This document shows, one piece after another, positions 7,510-15,418 of a DNA stretch of 23,811 nucleotides; the first letter of the stretch is position 1; the number at the start of each line of letters is the position of its first letter. The notes beneath the pieces were generated by a model, which saw only the letters and a program-made list of their open reading frames with translations, did not search any database and was not told where the DNA came from. This stretch comes from a virus. The position numbers were made by a program, and so were the translations under genes. The stretch is from the IMG/VR virus record IMGVR_UViG_3300032093_000838, positions 1 through 23,811 of that record. One strand, 5' to 3'.

Positions 7510-7566
7510 GCCCCTCCCGCCGGGGCAGTCGCCACGCGGCTCCCCGGCTCCCATTTACGAGAAATG
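7510..7566 (+). promoter_or_regulatory. Hairpin-rich spacer after tail tube, with start-codon hairpin
   Basis: Two mutually exclusive stems share the same GGGG: GCCCC (7510-7514) with GGGGC (7522-7526), or CCGGGG (7520-7525) with CCCCGG (7542-7547). No T-tract follows, so this is not a classic terminator. A separate small hairpin, CATTT (7552-7556) with AAATG (7562-7566), contains the next ATG (7564) in its right arm. The stretch could lower readthrough from the abundant tube message to the next gene. Confidence 0.4.
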
Positions 7567-8046
7567 AACCCACGACAAATCACCATTTTCACCACGCGAG
7601 ACCTTAAGCTCGCCACCATACTGGATCGCCTCGGCTTCGACTTTGAGAGCGACACCATCGCCACTCGCATCAAACGCGAGAGCGGCGAGGAATCCACGGT
7701 TTTCCATTTCAACTCGGTTCACCCCGAAACCGGACAGCAAGCCGAGGAAATTCTTCGCGTTTTTATCAAGACCAAGCAGGTCATCGATCAGATCACGGAA
7801 GCCGTAACGGGCAAAACTCTGGAAGAAGCCAAACCCATATCCCGGCGCTTGTGGAACGCTCACCTGGCAGCGCATCCCGGTTCTCTTGTGCCTGAGTTCA
7901 CTGCGCTGCTTTTTAACCGCGACGCCCTCCTGACCGTCATCAAATCCATCCCCCGCCAAGTGGTATTCCAGCGCAACGGCAAGACCATTTCCCTGCCAGA
8001 AAATGCAAGCCCCGAGGACAAAGCTCGCCTTGCAAAATTCATCTAA
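7564..8046 (+). CDS. Hypothetical protein between tail tube and tail chaperones
   Basis: A 160-residue soluble protein of unknown family, starting MNPRQITIFTTRDLKLATIL. It has a strand-like FDFESDTIATRIKRESGEESTVFHF, then a helical half (AEEILRVFIKTKQVIDQITEAV; AKPISRRLWNAHLAAHPGSL), and ends SPEDKARLAKFI. No membrane segment or metal motif is visible. Its place between tube and tape measure suggests a tail assembly role. It precedes the G-like gene by 19 bases, so the two are probably cotranscribed. Confidence 0.7.
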   Translation: MNPRQITIFTTRDLKLATILDRLGFDFESDTIATRIKRESGEESTVFHFNSVHPETGQQAEEILRVFIKTKQVIDQITEAVTGKTLEEAKPISRRLWNAHLAAHPGSLVPEFTALLFNRDALLTVIKSIPRQVVFQRNGKTISLPENASPEDKARLAKFI

Positions 8047-8065
8047 CCCACAACCCAAACGACAC

Positions 8066-8473
8066 ATGAAAAAAACGAAAGAAACCCAAGACCTAGAAAC
8101 CGACGATGAAGCCCTCCGCGAGGCTGGAATGCGCGAAGGCACGCGCACATCCGGAAAATTCAAGCTCCGCCCCTGCGTCCCTGGAACCATTAGCATAATC
8201 CGATCCAACATGCTCGAGAAGCGCGATGAGTTCTGGTTCGTCGCCGCCTTCGCCTTCGTCCACACCGCACCGCTCGAAGATGTCCTCGCCGTGGATTCCG
8301 ATCCGGTCGCCTTCAACAAAGCCGTCCGCAAATGGCAGATCGAAAACATCGCCGACCTCGAGGAACAGAACGAACTCTCCCGCCTGGTCTCGGCAGCGTG
8401 GGATAAGGTGAACGCCAGCGAAACCCGCGCGCAGCACGCCTCCGCGCCAACCGGCTCGAGCGGGGGAAAGTAG
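8066..8473 (+). CDS. Tail assembly chaperone, G-like (0-frame product)
   Basis: A 135-residue protein in the lambda G position. I start at 8066 (MKKTKETQDLE) rather than at an ATG 63 bases upstream, which would overlap the previous gene. The leader is A/C-rich and without Shine-Dalgarno. The core FWFVAAFAFVHTAPLEDVL and the helical RKWQIENIADLEEQNELSRL precede a disordered C-terminus ending SGGK. The stop TAG (8471-8473) comes directly after the slippery heptamer GGGAAAG. In lambda, gpG and gpG-T coat the tape measure during tail assembly and are absent from the virion. Confidence 0.8.
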   Translation: MKKTKETQDLETDDEALREAGMREGTRTSGKFKLRPCVPGTISIIRSNMLEKRDEFWFVAAFAFVHTAPLEDVLAVDSDPVAFNKAVRKWQIENIADLEEQNELSRLVSAAWDKVNASETRAQHASAPTGSSGGK

Positions 8474-8691
8474 CCTCCCCCAACTGGCTTGCATCCTATG
8501 TCTACCGCCTCGCCAGCGTCACCGGTTGGGGGTTTCAAGAAATCATGTGGGAGATCCCCTACGCGGCCGGTCTCCAAATCTTGGACGCCGATTCATTCAG
8601 CCGCGGCATACCTCGCGTTTATCTGCGCGATGATCCGGCGGCGGTTTTTGACTCCCTACAAGCGATAGAAAGCGTTTTCCAAAAACTCTGA
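8066..8691 (+). CDS. Tail assembly chaperone G-T fusion by -1 frameshift
   Basis: Slippage of one base back on GGGAAAG (8464-8470) continues in the -1 frame with GTA at 8470 and runs open to a TGA at 8689-8691. It adds 73 residues (VASPNWLASYVYRL, EIMWEIPYAAGLQIL, AIESVFQKL) for a total of 208. The added part has no credible start of its own. The WEIPYAAGLQIL block resembles the T-domain of gpG-T proteins, which recruits tail tube subunits to the chaperone-coated tape measure. Identity rests on the slippery site, its stem and gene order. Confidence 0.8.
8464..8532 (+). promoter_or_regulatory. Programmed -1 frameshift signal
   Basis: The heptamer G GGA AAG (8464-8470), the sequence used by lambda G-T, is followed at once by the 0-frame stop TAG. 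After a 6-base spacer (8471-8476), CCCCCAACTGG (8477-8487) can pair with CCGGTTGGGGG (8522-8532): 11 bp with one G-U pair and a 34-base loop. Spacer length and stem strength are what a stimulatory structure needs. Confidence 0.85.
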
Positions 8692-8695
8692 TCCC

Positions 8696-9460
8696 ATGGG
8701 CAACCCGATCCAAATCGACGACAAAAAGTTTCTTCGCAAAATGAAGAAATACGAAGAGGTCGTCGGCAAGGAGGTCGCCCAACTCGTCCAGAATGCCGGT
8801 CGCCTCTGCGCCATCGAGTGCGCCAAATACACCGCCCCGCGCGGCACCGGATCGGATTCCAAAAAGACAGGCGAGAAAAGAGTCACTAAAGACCTGCGCG
8901 GGATTTTCACCATCGTGAATCCTTTCTGGTGGGATGAGGTGAACAACATGTCTTACGACGCGCTAATCCATAAAAAGCACGGAGGCGTCTGGGTTACCAA
9001 AGATCAGAAAAAAATCTCAGGAGTTGAAGAAGCAAAAGCCTGGCATAAATCCAATCGCTCCGGCGGAAAAACCGACCGACTTGGGCTCATAGATCGGGCG
9101 GTCATTCAGCAAAGAGTCTACAAAAAATACCTCGCCGAGACTTTGAAGAAAGTCGGCATCTCAAAAGCCGGGTGGGCAATCGTCGCCGAGCAGTGCAAGG
9201 CCGATGTCCGCGAGCCGCTGAAAGGCTTCCCTGCATGGGTAAAGCGCAACATGCCCAAGGCCAGCGGAGTCGTTTCCGAAGCCAAGCGCGACGGCTTTGG
9301 CTTCGAGATCAAACTGAACAATAAAGTTGGCTATTCCCGCGACACGCTGGACTCCCAATCCGAATCCTTCGCTGTGAACCTGGCGAAAAAGAAAATGCTT
9401 TCGATGATGAATAGAGCCATCCGCTACGAGAAAGCCAAACAAGCCCAGCTTCAATCATGA
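8696..9460 (+). CDS. Hypothetical tail protein, possibly gp10-like
   Basis: A 254-residue, lysine-rich protein, 4 bases after the end of the T frame and overlapping the tape measure gene by ATGA. The N-terminal half has an alpha-helical KFLRKMKKYEEVVGKEVAQL, then CAIECAKYTAPRGTG, a pattern seen in HK97 gp10-like tail completion proteins (helix followed by an APRGTG turn). The C-terminal half ends MLSMMNRAIRYEKAKQAQLQ. A tail completion or minor tail role is inferred. In lambda no gene lies between T and H, so this is an extra gene. The ATG sits in the palindrome CCCATGGG. Confidence 0.65.
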   Translation: MGNPIQIDDKKFLRKMKKYEEVVGKEVAQLVQNAGRLCAIECAKYTAPRGTGSDSKKTGEKRVTKDLRGIFTIVNPFWWDEVNNMSYDALIHKKHGGVWVTKDQKKISGVEEAKAWHKSNRSGGKTDRLGLIDRAVIQQRVYKKYLAETLKKVGISKAGWAIVAEQCKADVREPLKGFPAWVKRNMPKASGVVSEAKRDGFGFEIKLNNKVGYSRDTLDSQSESFAVNLAKKKMLSMMNRAIRYEKAKQAQLQS

Positions 9461-11661
9461 GCGATGTAACAGTCACACTCGGGGCGAAAGACGAGGGACT
9501 TTCTAAGTCCCTTCAATCTATTTCCAAGAATCTTGATGACTTGAAAAACAAGGGAACCGGAGCCTCCAAAGGCTTCGACCTTTCTTTCGGCAAGATCGGC
9601 CTCGCGGCCGGTGTGGCCGGTGCCGCCGTGAAAGCTGGCATGATGGCCGTCGAGGGCGCGACCGCCGCCGCCCGCGCGGTGGTGGATGGATTTGGCAAAG
9701 CGATCGATCTCGGCGGCAAGCTCACGGACCTTTCCTCCCGCACCGGCGAAACGGCGGGCAGCCTGATGGTGCTCCAGCGCGCGTTTGAAAACTCCGATGT
9801 CGGCGCGGATAAGGTCGGTTCCACGATTAACAAGTTGCAGAAATTCATGGCCGAGGCCGCTGCCGGTGGGGCCGAGCAGACCGCCACGATGCAGGCGCTC
9901 GGCATCTCGATGAGCGACCTGGCGGGAAAAACTCCCACCGAGCAGCTCCAAGTCTTCGCCCAAAAGATCGCCGGAATTTCCGATCCCGCCCAGCGCGCCC
10001 GCGCTTCCATGGAAGTCTTTGGCAAAAGCGGCGGCGAACTCCTCCCTCTCCTCAATAATTTTTCCTCCGAACTGGAAACCGCGAAGGGCCAACTCGGCTC
10101 GATGCCTGGCGTGATGGACCGAACGGCCAAGGCGCTCGACGACTTGGGCGACAACTACAAGGCGATCCAGGCGAAAACTATGGAGTTTGCTGCTGGATTC
10201 CTCGAGGACGCGCTCCCTGCTCTCAATGCTTTCGTGGCCTCCCTCTCCGGCGTCGATGCCGCAAGTTTCGGCCAAAATCTGATGAAGCAAGTCATGAGCG
10301 TGGCGGATTTTCTCATCGGCGCTTTCAAGGCCCCGATGCCCGCCATCGAGGCGATCGGCCTCGGCCTCCTCGCCGGGGTGAAAATCGCGGGCAACAACTA
10401 CCTCAATTCCCTCATCGACGCGGGCCGGTTCGCCAAGGCGTTTTTCTCATCTGATCTCCCTGGCGTGATCTCCGGCGTGCTCGGCAACACGATTCTCAAA
10501 GTCTTTGTGGATGGCGCGAAGGCTTTCATCGATGCGATCCGTAGCGTGATCCGCGCCTTCGAGGATTGGCTCGGCGCGGCGATCAGCAATGTCGTTGATT
10601 TTTTCACGCGCAAATTCTCGGGCGTGATGAATGCAGTAGCCAAGGATTTCCAGGCTGCAATGAGCGACCCGATCGGATTCGTGAGCGGCAAGCTCGATAG
10701 CGCCCTAACGGCCGTGATGAACAACGGCGGCGACACTTTCAAATCCTCGTTCGACAAAGCCGGTGGCAGCGCGCTCGACAAGATCAGCGCCGGGCTCGGC
10801 GCGGCTTCCGAGGAATACGGCAAAAAAATCGTGGATGGCTCGATCCGTGCCACGAATGAGTTCGACAAGCTCGTCGGCACCCTCGGTAAGAGCGATCAGG
10901 ATTTCTTTGGGGCCAAAGCTACCGCCACGGCCGCCGCCGAGAAATTTGACGAAGTAAAAGCCGCAGGCACCAAGCTCCGCGAGGATTTCGAGAAATCAGC
11001 AACCTCAGCGGACGCGGCCAAGGACAACACGAAAAACGCCGCCGCCGAGGCCGAGGCCATCGCGGGCAGCTTCAATAAAGCCGAAGGCTCATCAAAAAAA
11101 ATCAAAGAAGAGTTGAGCGAGTCGGCGAAGCTCATGAAATCCATCGCCGACGCCGAGGCCAAAGATGCCGTGGACAAAGGCGGCAAGCTCGGCAAGCGCG
11201 TCCAGGACCAGATCGCCAGCGGGAATTTCGCCGGTGCCCGCCGCACCGCCGGAAAGATTGCGGCAAACGAAGCCGAGGCCAGCGTGCGCGGCACCGGCCA
11301 GAACCGCGACCGCCGCAGCATGGCCGACATCGGCAGCGATTACGGATTGAATCAAGGCAGTGGCGAAAGCGACGCCTCATTTAGCTCCCGCATTAAAAAC
11401 GCCCGTGAAAACGGAGTTTACGAAGACTTCAGCAACCTGCCGCCAAAAAAATCAGGCCTCGAGGAGATGAAAGCCAAAGGCTCGCTCAAGGACGAAATCG
11501 CCGCCAAAAAATCCGGAGTGGATAAGCCCGGCCAAGATGGCCAGAAGCCACCCGCCAAAGGCGACACCGCCAAGAAAGGCCTCGAGGGCGTCGTGGATGA
11601 AATCAAGAAACTCCTCGAAAAAATCGAGCCCAAGCTCCCCGTCGCCGCACTCACCGCATGA
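9457..11661 (+). CDS. Tail tape measure protein
   Basis: A 734-residue protein. It starts MSDVTVTLGAKDEGLSKSLQ, has the typical LGGKLTDLSSRTGETAGSL followed by VLQRAFENSDVGADKVGSTI and GKSGGELLPLL (TP901-type tape measure core), and hydrophobic stretches in the middle (AIGLGLLAGVKIAGNNYLNS). The C-terminal third is a helical, charged and Ala-rich region. Tape measure proteins set tail length at roughly 1.5 angstrom per residue, which would give a tail of about 110 nm; that figure is extrapolation. It is coupled by ATGA to both neighbours. Confidence 0.92.
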   Translation: MSDVTVTLGAKDEGLSKSLQSISKNLDDLKNKGTGASKGFDLSFGKIGLAAGVAGAAVKAGMMAVEGATAAARAVVDGFGKAIDLGGKLTDLSSRTGETAGSLMVLQRAFENSDVGADKVGSTINKLQKFMAEAAAGGAEQTATMQALGISMSDLAGKTPTEQLQVFAQKIAGISDPAQRARASMEVFGKSGGELLPLLNNFSSELETAKGQLGSMPGVMDRTAKALDDLGDNYKAIQAKTMEFAAGFLEDALPALNAFVASLSGVDAASFGQNLMKQVMSVADFLIGAFKAPMPAIEAIGLGLLAGVKIAGNNYLNSLIDAGRFAKAFFSSDLPGVISGVLGNTILKVFVDGAKAFIDAIRSVIRAFEDWLGAAISNVVDFFTRKFSGVMNAVAKDFQAAMSDPIGFVSGKLDSALTAVMNNGGDTFKSSFDKAGGSALDKISAGLGAASEEYGKKIVDGSIRATNEFDKLVGTLGKSDQDFFGAKATATAAAEKFDEVKAAGTKLREDFEKSATSADAAKDNTKNAAAEAEAIAGSFNKAEGSSKKIKEELSESAKLMKSIADAEAKDAVDKGGKLGKRVQDQIASGNFAGARRTAGKIAANEAEASVRGTGQNRDRRSMADIGSDYGLNQGSGESDASFSSRIKNARENGVYEDFSNLPPKKSGLEEMKAKGSLKDEIAAKKSGVDKPGQDGQKPPAKGDTAKKGLEGVVDEIKKLLEKIEPKLPVAALTA

Positions 11662-12392
11662 GCCACTCCATCTTCATCACCAGCCCCACCGCCCTGATCG
11701 CGCAGCCCGGCCGCGCCGTGAATACCTTCCTCTCCGGCCTCGTGCGCGTCGATCAGACCTACCTCGGCCTTACCAGCCAGTCCGCCACGCACCGCGCCAC
11801 CCTCGCCGTCGGCAATAACATGCCCGACGGCAATTCCTCCCCCTGCATCGACGGCCTCAAGATTTTCCCAGAAGTGCAGGAGCGCCGCCGCGAGGATGGA
11901 TTCACCGAGTTCATCGTCAGCGCCTACGGGCGCGCAAATACCACCGGCCGCCAAGAGACCTCCGTCGTCAGTGGGACTATATTAATCGCCGCAGCACAAG
12001 CAAACGATACAGAGCCGCTATCAAATGAAGGTGCGAGCAATACAGCGAGCGAGGCCTGGCAGCAAAGGACCGACTCATCGGCCCTTTTAGGGCAGACAAC
12101 GGTGAATTTTGTCGACTTAGCCAATTCGACATTGAGCCAAACGATTGTCACGCCTGTAAAAGCTTATAAATACAGCAATAGTGCAAACAAAGTCTTGGAT
12201 ATTACAATCCAAGCTAATGCTTTGCAAATATACAATCCACGCAACCTGGTTTACGGATCGCCGACTTCGGCGACAAAGGCTTTTTACGACTTAACAAGAA
12301 AAGTTTCCAATTTTAGCAAAACCAATTTTGGAGCTTTTGATGAATACAAAATATCTTTTGTTTCTGACATAAGCATTCAATTCCGAGTATGA
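11658..12392 (+). CDS. Minor tail / tail-tip protein
   Basis: A 244-residue protein coupled to the tape measure gene by ATGA. It begins MSHSIFITSPTALIAQPGRA, and the first 95 residues are GC-rich in coding (IDGLKIFPEVQERRREDGFT, EFIVSAYGRANTTGRQE). From about base 11970 the DNA becomes AT-rich, encoding a Ser/Thr/Asn-rich part (NANK-type strands) that ends EYKISFVSDISIQFRV. No known domain recognised. Position suggests a distal-tail or tip component. The abrupt base change within one gene suggests a recombined C-terminal half. Confidence 0.65.
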   Translation: MSHSIFITSPTALIAQPGRAVNTFLSGLVRVDQTYLGLTSQSATHRATLAVGNNMPDGNSSPCIDGLKIFPEVQERRREDGFTEFIVSAYGRANTTGRQETSVVSGTILIAAAQANDTEPLSNEGASNTASEAWQQRTDSSALLGQTTVNFVDLANSTLSQTIVTPVKAYKYSNSANKVLDITIQANALQIYNPRNLVYGSPTSATKAFYDLTRKVSNFSKTNFGAFDEYKISFVSDISIQFRV

Positions 12393-12658
12393 ACTTGCCA
12401 GTCGATTTCGAGGCGAAGGTCAAAGCGCCGCCAAGCGCGAGCGGCGGTGGCTACCCGGTGCAACTCTCAGCGGCCGATCTCATGCGCAACTTCGTCCACG
12501 CCGCCCTCGATGCCGATCCCTCCCTCATCGAGAAGACCACCGGCCAAGGCGGGCACCAAGCCCGCAAGCTCAAAATCCCCGCCGCGCCTGGGAGCGGCAC
12601 CCATGTCCTCGGCGCGGTGAATGGCACGCTGCAATGGATCGCCACGGAGGCGTGCTGA
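12389..12658 (+). CDS. Small hypothetical tail-region protein
   Basis: An 89-residue protein starting at an ATGA overlap with the previous gene. It begins MNLPVDFEAKVKAPPSASGG, continues YPVQLSAADLMRNFVHAALD, and ends LGAVNGTLQWIATEAC. GC-rich, unlike the AT-rich DNA on both sides. There is no signal peptide. Its C-terminal LGAVNGTLQWIA recalls short beta motifs of fibre or baseplate proteins, but I do not recognise a family. Confidence 0.65.
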   Translation: MNLPVDFEAKVKAPPSASGGGYPVQLSAADLMRNFVHAALDADPSLIEKTTGQGGHQARKLKIPAAPGSGTHVLGAVNGTLQWIATEAC

Positions 12659-12664
12659 CCCGCA

Positions 12665-13060
12665 ATGGCTATCAAGCTAAAGGATGGTAAGGTTGTGTTG
12701 AAAGACGGCAAGGCGAGCTGCACTTGTTGCGAGGAAAATCCGTGTAAATATCAGCTTGTTTGCATAAATGGGGTTCCAGTTCCAATTAACGAACAAGGAG
12801 GCACCCCGGGATGTGGTTGCGGAGGATCCACTCCTTATCAATTATGCGTCGATGATTTCCTTTCATGTTATTTTATTGTATATAGTTGCGACATAAATGG
12901 TTGGTTTATTTATTTCCTTGAAGATGACGGTTCGGGGAATCCATATCCCTGCACTGTAATGCTAATTTCTGAGAGTCCATTTGGAACATATACAGATACT
13001 TCAGCCGGCCCATGCGATGTGCCGGCAAGAAGGGCAATAACTGTATCTCAATGCGTATAA
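12665..13060 (+). CDS. Cysteine-rich hypothetical protein
   Basis: A 131-residue protein with 14 cysteines, starting MAIKLKDGKVVLKDGKASCT. A CTCCEENPC cluster is followed by VCINGVPVPINEQ, GCGCGG, and a strand-rich C-terminal half (CYFIVYSCDINGWFIYFLED) that lacks a signal peptide. Coding DNA is AT-rich, opposite to the GC-rich tail genes. Pairs of cysteines suggest metal binding or disulfides formed after release. It may be a displayed tail-tip or receptor-binding accessory; function unknown. Confidence 0.65.
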   Translation: MAIKLKDGKVVLKDGKASCTCCEENPCKYQLVCINGVPVPINEQGGTPGCGCGGSTPYQLCVDDFLSCYFIVYSCDINGWFIYFLEDDGSGNPYPCTVMLISESPFGTYTDTSAGPCDVPARRAITVSQCV

Positions 13061-13359
13061 TGAATGAAGAGAAGAATTTAGAAATAGCAAAGATGAGAAT
13101 GAAAATGCTCGCAGAGGCAGCGGGTAAATTTATTGTCTCTGGATTCAAGTCGCCGCCATCAGAAGTTTTAATTGAACGAGAATCTATTTGCCGCGCCTGT
13201 CCCGAATGGGACGCCGCCGCGCTGAACGCCACCGGCCGCTGCCGGAAATGCGGATGCAGCACCTGGGCAAAATTGCGCATGGCCACCGAGTCCTGCCCGA
13301 TCGGCAAGTGGGAAGCCGCCACGGCCGCGCCCGAGGTTTTGACAGGCGCGCGGGAATAG
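13060..13359 (+). CDS. Zinc-ribbon-like small protein
   Basis: A 99-residue protein whose ATG shares a base with the preceding TAA (TAATG). Cysteines are arranged as CRAC (44-47), CRKCGC (61-66) and a later Cys79 in SCPIGKW. The pattern C-x2-C, C-x2-C-x-C, CP-x-GKW resembles a small phage-associated metal-binding family found near tail fibre genes; likely a zinc ribbon. The first 40 codons are AT-rich and basic-helical, the Cys part GC-rich, with the change near base 13190. Function is unknown; adhesin assembly or nucleic acid binding are both possible. Confidence 0.7.
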   Translation: MNEEKNLEIAKMRMKMLAEAAGKFIVSGFKSPPSEVLIERESICRACPEWDAAALNATGRCRKCGCSTWAKLRMATESCPIGKWEAATAAPEVLTGARE

Positions 13360-13365
13360 CGCGCC
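13338..13365 (+). promoter_or_regulatory. TTTGACA-hairpin element 4 before the large fibre gene
   Basis: TTTGACA (13338-13344) lies in the end of the zinc-ribbon gene. A perfect 7-bp stem, GGCGCGC (13345-13351) and GCGCGCC (13359-13365), has a 7-base loop holding part of the previous stop. It ends one base before the ATG at 13367. Confidence 0.5.
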
Positions 13366-13366
13366 A

Positions 13367-15418
13367 ATGAAGTTCTACATCGATCTCGCCACCCGCCGTT
13401 TCGTGCGCGGTCCAGCCTCCAGCATTCCGCTGGAGCGGCTATTCCTCAAGCGCCGCGACAAGATCGATGTCGAAGTGATCTTCGTCGAAAAGTCCGCCAT
13501 CGTCGCCACGCCCACCGGCACGAGCTTTTCCACTGGCCTCAAGACCAATTTCTCGGACACCGCCTTCCTCGCTCTATCCGATGCCGACGGCCTGCTCGAT
13601 CTCTACACGACCGCCCTCGAGGCGCTTTTCGCCGACGATCCTGCGTCGGTCTCCGCCTACCTCGAGGTCAAGACCTCCCGCCCTGGCGAAGAGACCCGCA
13701 CCAGCACGCTTGGCGTAGACATTGAGAACTCCGTGATCCTCGGCGACGAGGGCTCCCCGGCGGCCGAGGTCTCGCTGAAAGCCACCAGCGCCGATGCCAC
13801 CGCTGGCGTCTCGAATGAAAAATGGATGACGCCTCTGCGCGTCTCCGAGGCGATCGCCGCGCTCGGTGGAGGCTCCGGCGGCACGGCGGTGAATTGGACC
13901 ACGCTCACCGGCAAACCCGCCTCGTTTCCTCCCTCCTCCCACACACATCCGATCAACGAAGTCACCGGCCTGCAAACCGCGCTGAATTCCAAGCAAGCCG
14001 CGGGCAGCTACGCAGCCTCCACGCACACGCACGATGCCAGCGCGATCACAAGCGGCACGCTGAGCATCGACCGCATCCCCGTGCTCCCCTCGCAGGCTCC
14101 CGTGGTGGTGAATGGCCTGCTCGCTAGCATCCCCTCCTCACAGGAATCCTCGATCGTCACCGGCACGGTGGTCATTACCTCGGACGGGAAGCGGTATGTT
14201 TACAAGGGCACCGGAGCGAAAACCTCGGCCGAGTCCTACATCATCCTCGCCGACATCGCGCCAAGCTGGGCCTCGATCTCCGACAAGCCAGCCGCCTTCG
14301 CACCGACCGCACATGCCCACCTCGTCTCTGAGATTGCTGGATTGCAAGGCGCGCTCGATGCCAAGCAACCCGCTGGCAGCTACGCCAGCGCCGCGCAAGG
14401 AGCGAAGGCCGACACCGCCAGCCAGCCGGGCCACATCCACGCCAGGGCAGATGTCACCGGCCTCGATTCCGCACTCGCCACAAAAATCACCGGGTCCGGC
14501 GTGGCCGACATGCAAGTCGTCACCGCCCTGCCATCCTCGCCATCGCCTACGACCTTCTACATCGTCATCCCCAGCGGCGCGACAACCGCCAGCGCCGTCA
14601 CGCTCGGCAGCGTCTCGCTCTTCACCGGCAGCGGGTCTGGCGGCGGAGGAGGAGGTGGCGGAGGCGGCGATACCACTTTCTCGCCTACCTCGCTCACTTC
14701 TCTCGCTCTGTGGCTTGATGCCACCACTGGCCTTTATAGCGCCACCACTGGAGGCTCACTTGTTACCACCAACGGCGGGGCCATTGCGCGGTGGGAAGAC
14801 CGCTCCACCAACGCCCGCCATTTCACGCAGGGCACCGTCAACAGCCGCCCTGTGCTATCCACCGCCTCGATCAACGGGAAAAACACAATCTCGTTCGACG
14901 GCACGGATGATTTCCTCGATAGCCTCTATAACCGCAGCTACCCGGCACAATCTCTCTTTGTTGTTTTTTCGATTTTTGCAGCAAAATCGACTTCTGGGTT
15001 ATTTTCCGAATCTGAATCGGGGGCATCCGATATAATCACTTACCTTCCGGCAATGCAGCGGGGCTCGGCTATCCCATTGATTGCATCCGCCGCAAACGGG
15101 AGCAGTGATGCGTTGTCTGCAAACAATTTAATCTTGTCAACTTTTGCAATAGGAACATTCACGCACACAGGAACGCAGATCATAAACTACCTAAACGGCG
15201 TTGCCGCATCGGCCGCAGTCGATACATTTCCCGCCACAAATCGCGAAGTTGTTCGCGCTCGACTCGGCGCACGCATCAACAGCACCGGAGGCATAGTTCA
15301 AGGCACCAACCTCTCCGGATCAATCGCTGAGGTCATCGCCTACGACCGTCTCCTCACCACCGCCGAGCGCCAACAAGTTGAGACCTACCTTGGCACCAAA
15401 TGGGGGATTGCGCTGTGA
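13367..15418 (+). CDS. Large tail fibre with lectin-like C-terminus
   Basis: A 683-residue fibre protein. Residues 1-150 form a coupling-type domain shared with the gene at 15712. Then comes a repeat region with HxH motifs: SHTHP and THTHD, then AHAHL and GHIHA, each HxH except THTHD leading into a GLxxAL segment. A Gly run (about residues 423-434) acts as a hinge. The C-terminal third starts LTSLALWLDATTGLYSA and reads as a concanavalin/LamG-like beta sandwich (WEDRSTNARHFTQG; TISFDGTDDFLDS; GSIAEVIAYDRLLTTAERQQ). That domain type is common in surface-sugar recognition. Part of it (about 14955-15200) is AT-rich. Confidence 0.85.
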   Translation: MKFYIDLATRRFVRGPASSIPLERLFLKRRDKIDVEVIFVEKSAIVATPTGTSFSTGLKTNFSDTAFLALSDADGLLDLYTTALEALFADDPASVSAYLEVKTSRPGEETRTSTLGVDIENSVILGDEGSPAAEVSLKATSADATAGVSNEKWMTPLRVSEAIAALGGGSGGTAVNWTTLTGKPASFPPSSHTHPINEVTGLQTALNSKQAAGSYAASTHTHDASAITSGTLSIDRIPVLPSQAPVVVNGLLASIPSSQESSIVTGTVVITSDGKRYVYKGTGAKTSAESYIILADIAPSWASISDKPAAFAPTAHAHLVSEIAGLQGALDAKQPAGSYASAAQGAKADTASQPGHIHARADVTGLDSALATKITGSGVADMQVVTALPSSPSPTTFYIVIPSGATTASAVTLGSVSLFTGSGSGGGGGGGGGGDTTFSPTSLTSLALWLDATTGLYSATTGGSLVTTNGGAIARWEDRSTNARHFTQGTVNSRPVLSTASINGKNTISFDGTDDFLDSLYNRSYPAQSLFVVFSIFAAKSTSGLFSESESGASDIITYLPAMQRGSAIPLIASAANGSSDALSANNLILSTFAIGTFTHTGTQIINYLNGVAASAAVDTFPATNREVVRARLGARINSTGGIVQGTNLSGSIAEVIAYDRLLTTAERQQVETYLGTKWGIAL

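Noticed and set aside
7555-8577. Long minus-strand reading frame of 340 codons
   Set aside because: Runs opposite to the G/G-T and 7564 genes, whose order and frameshift signal are convincing; the translation resembles no protein.
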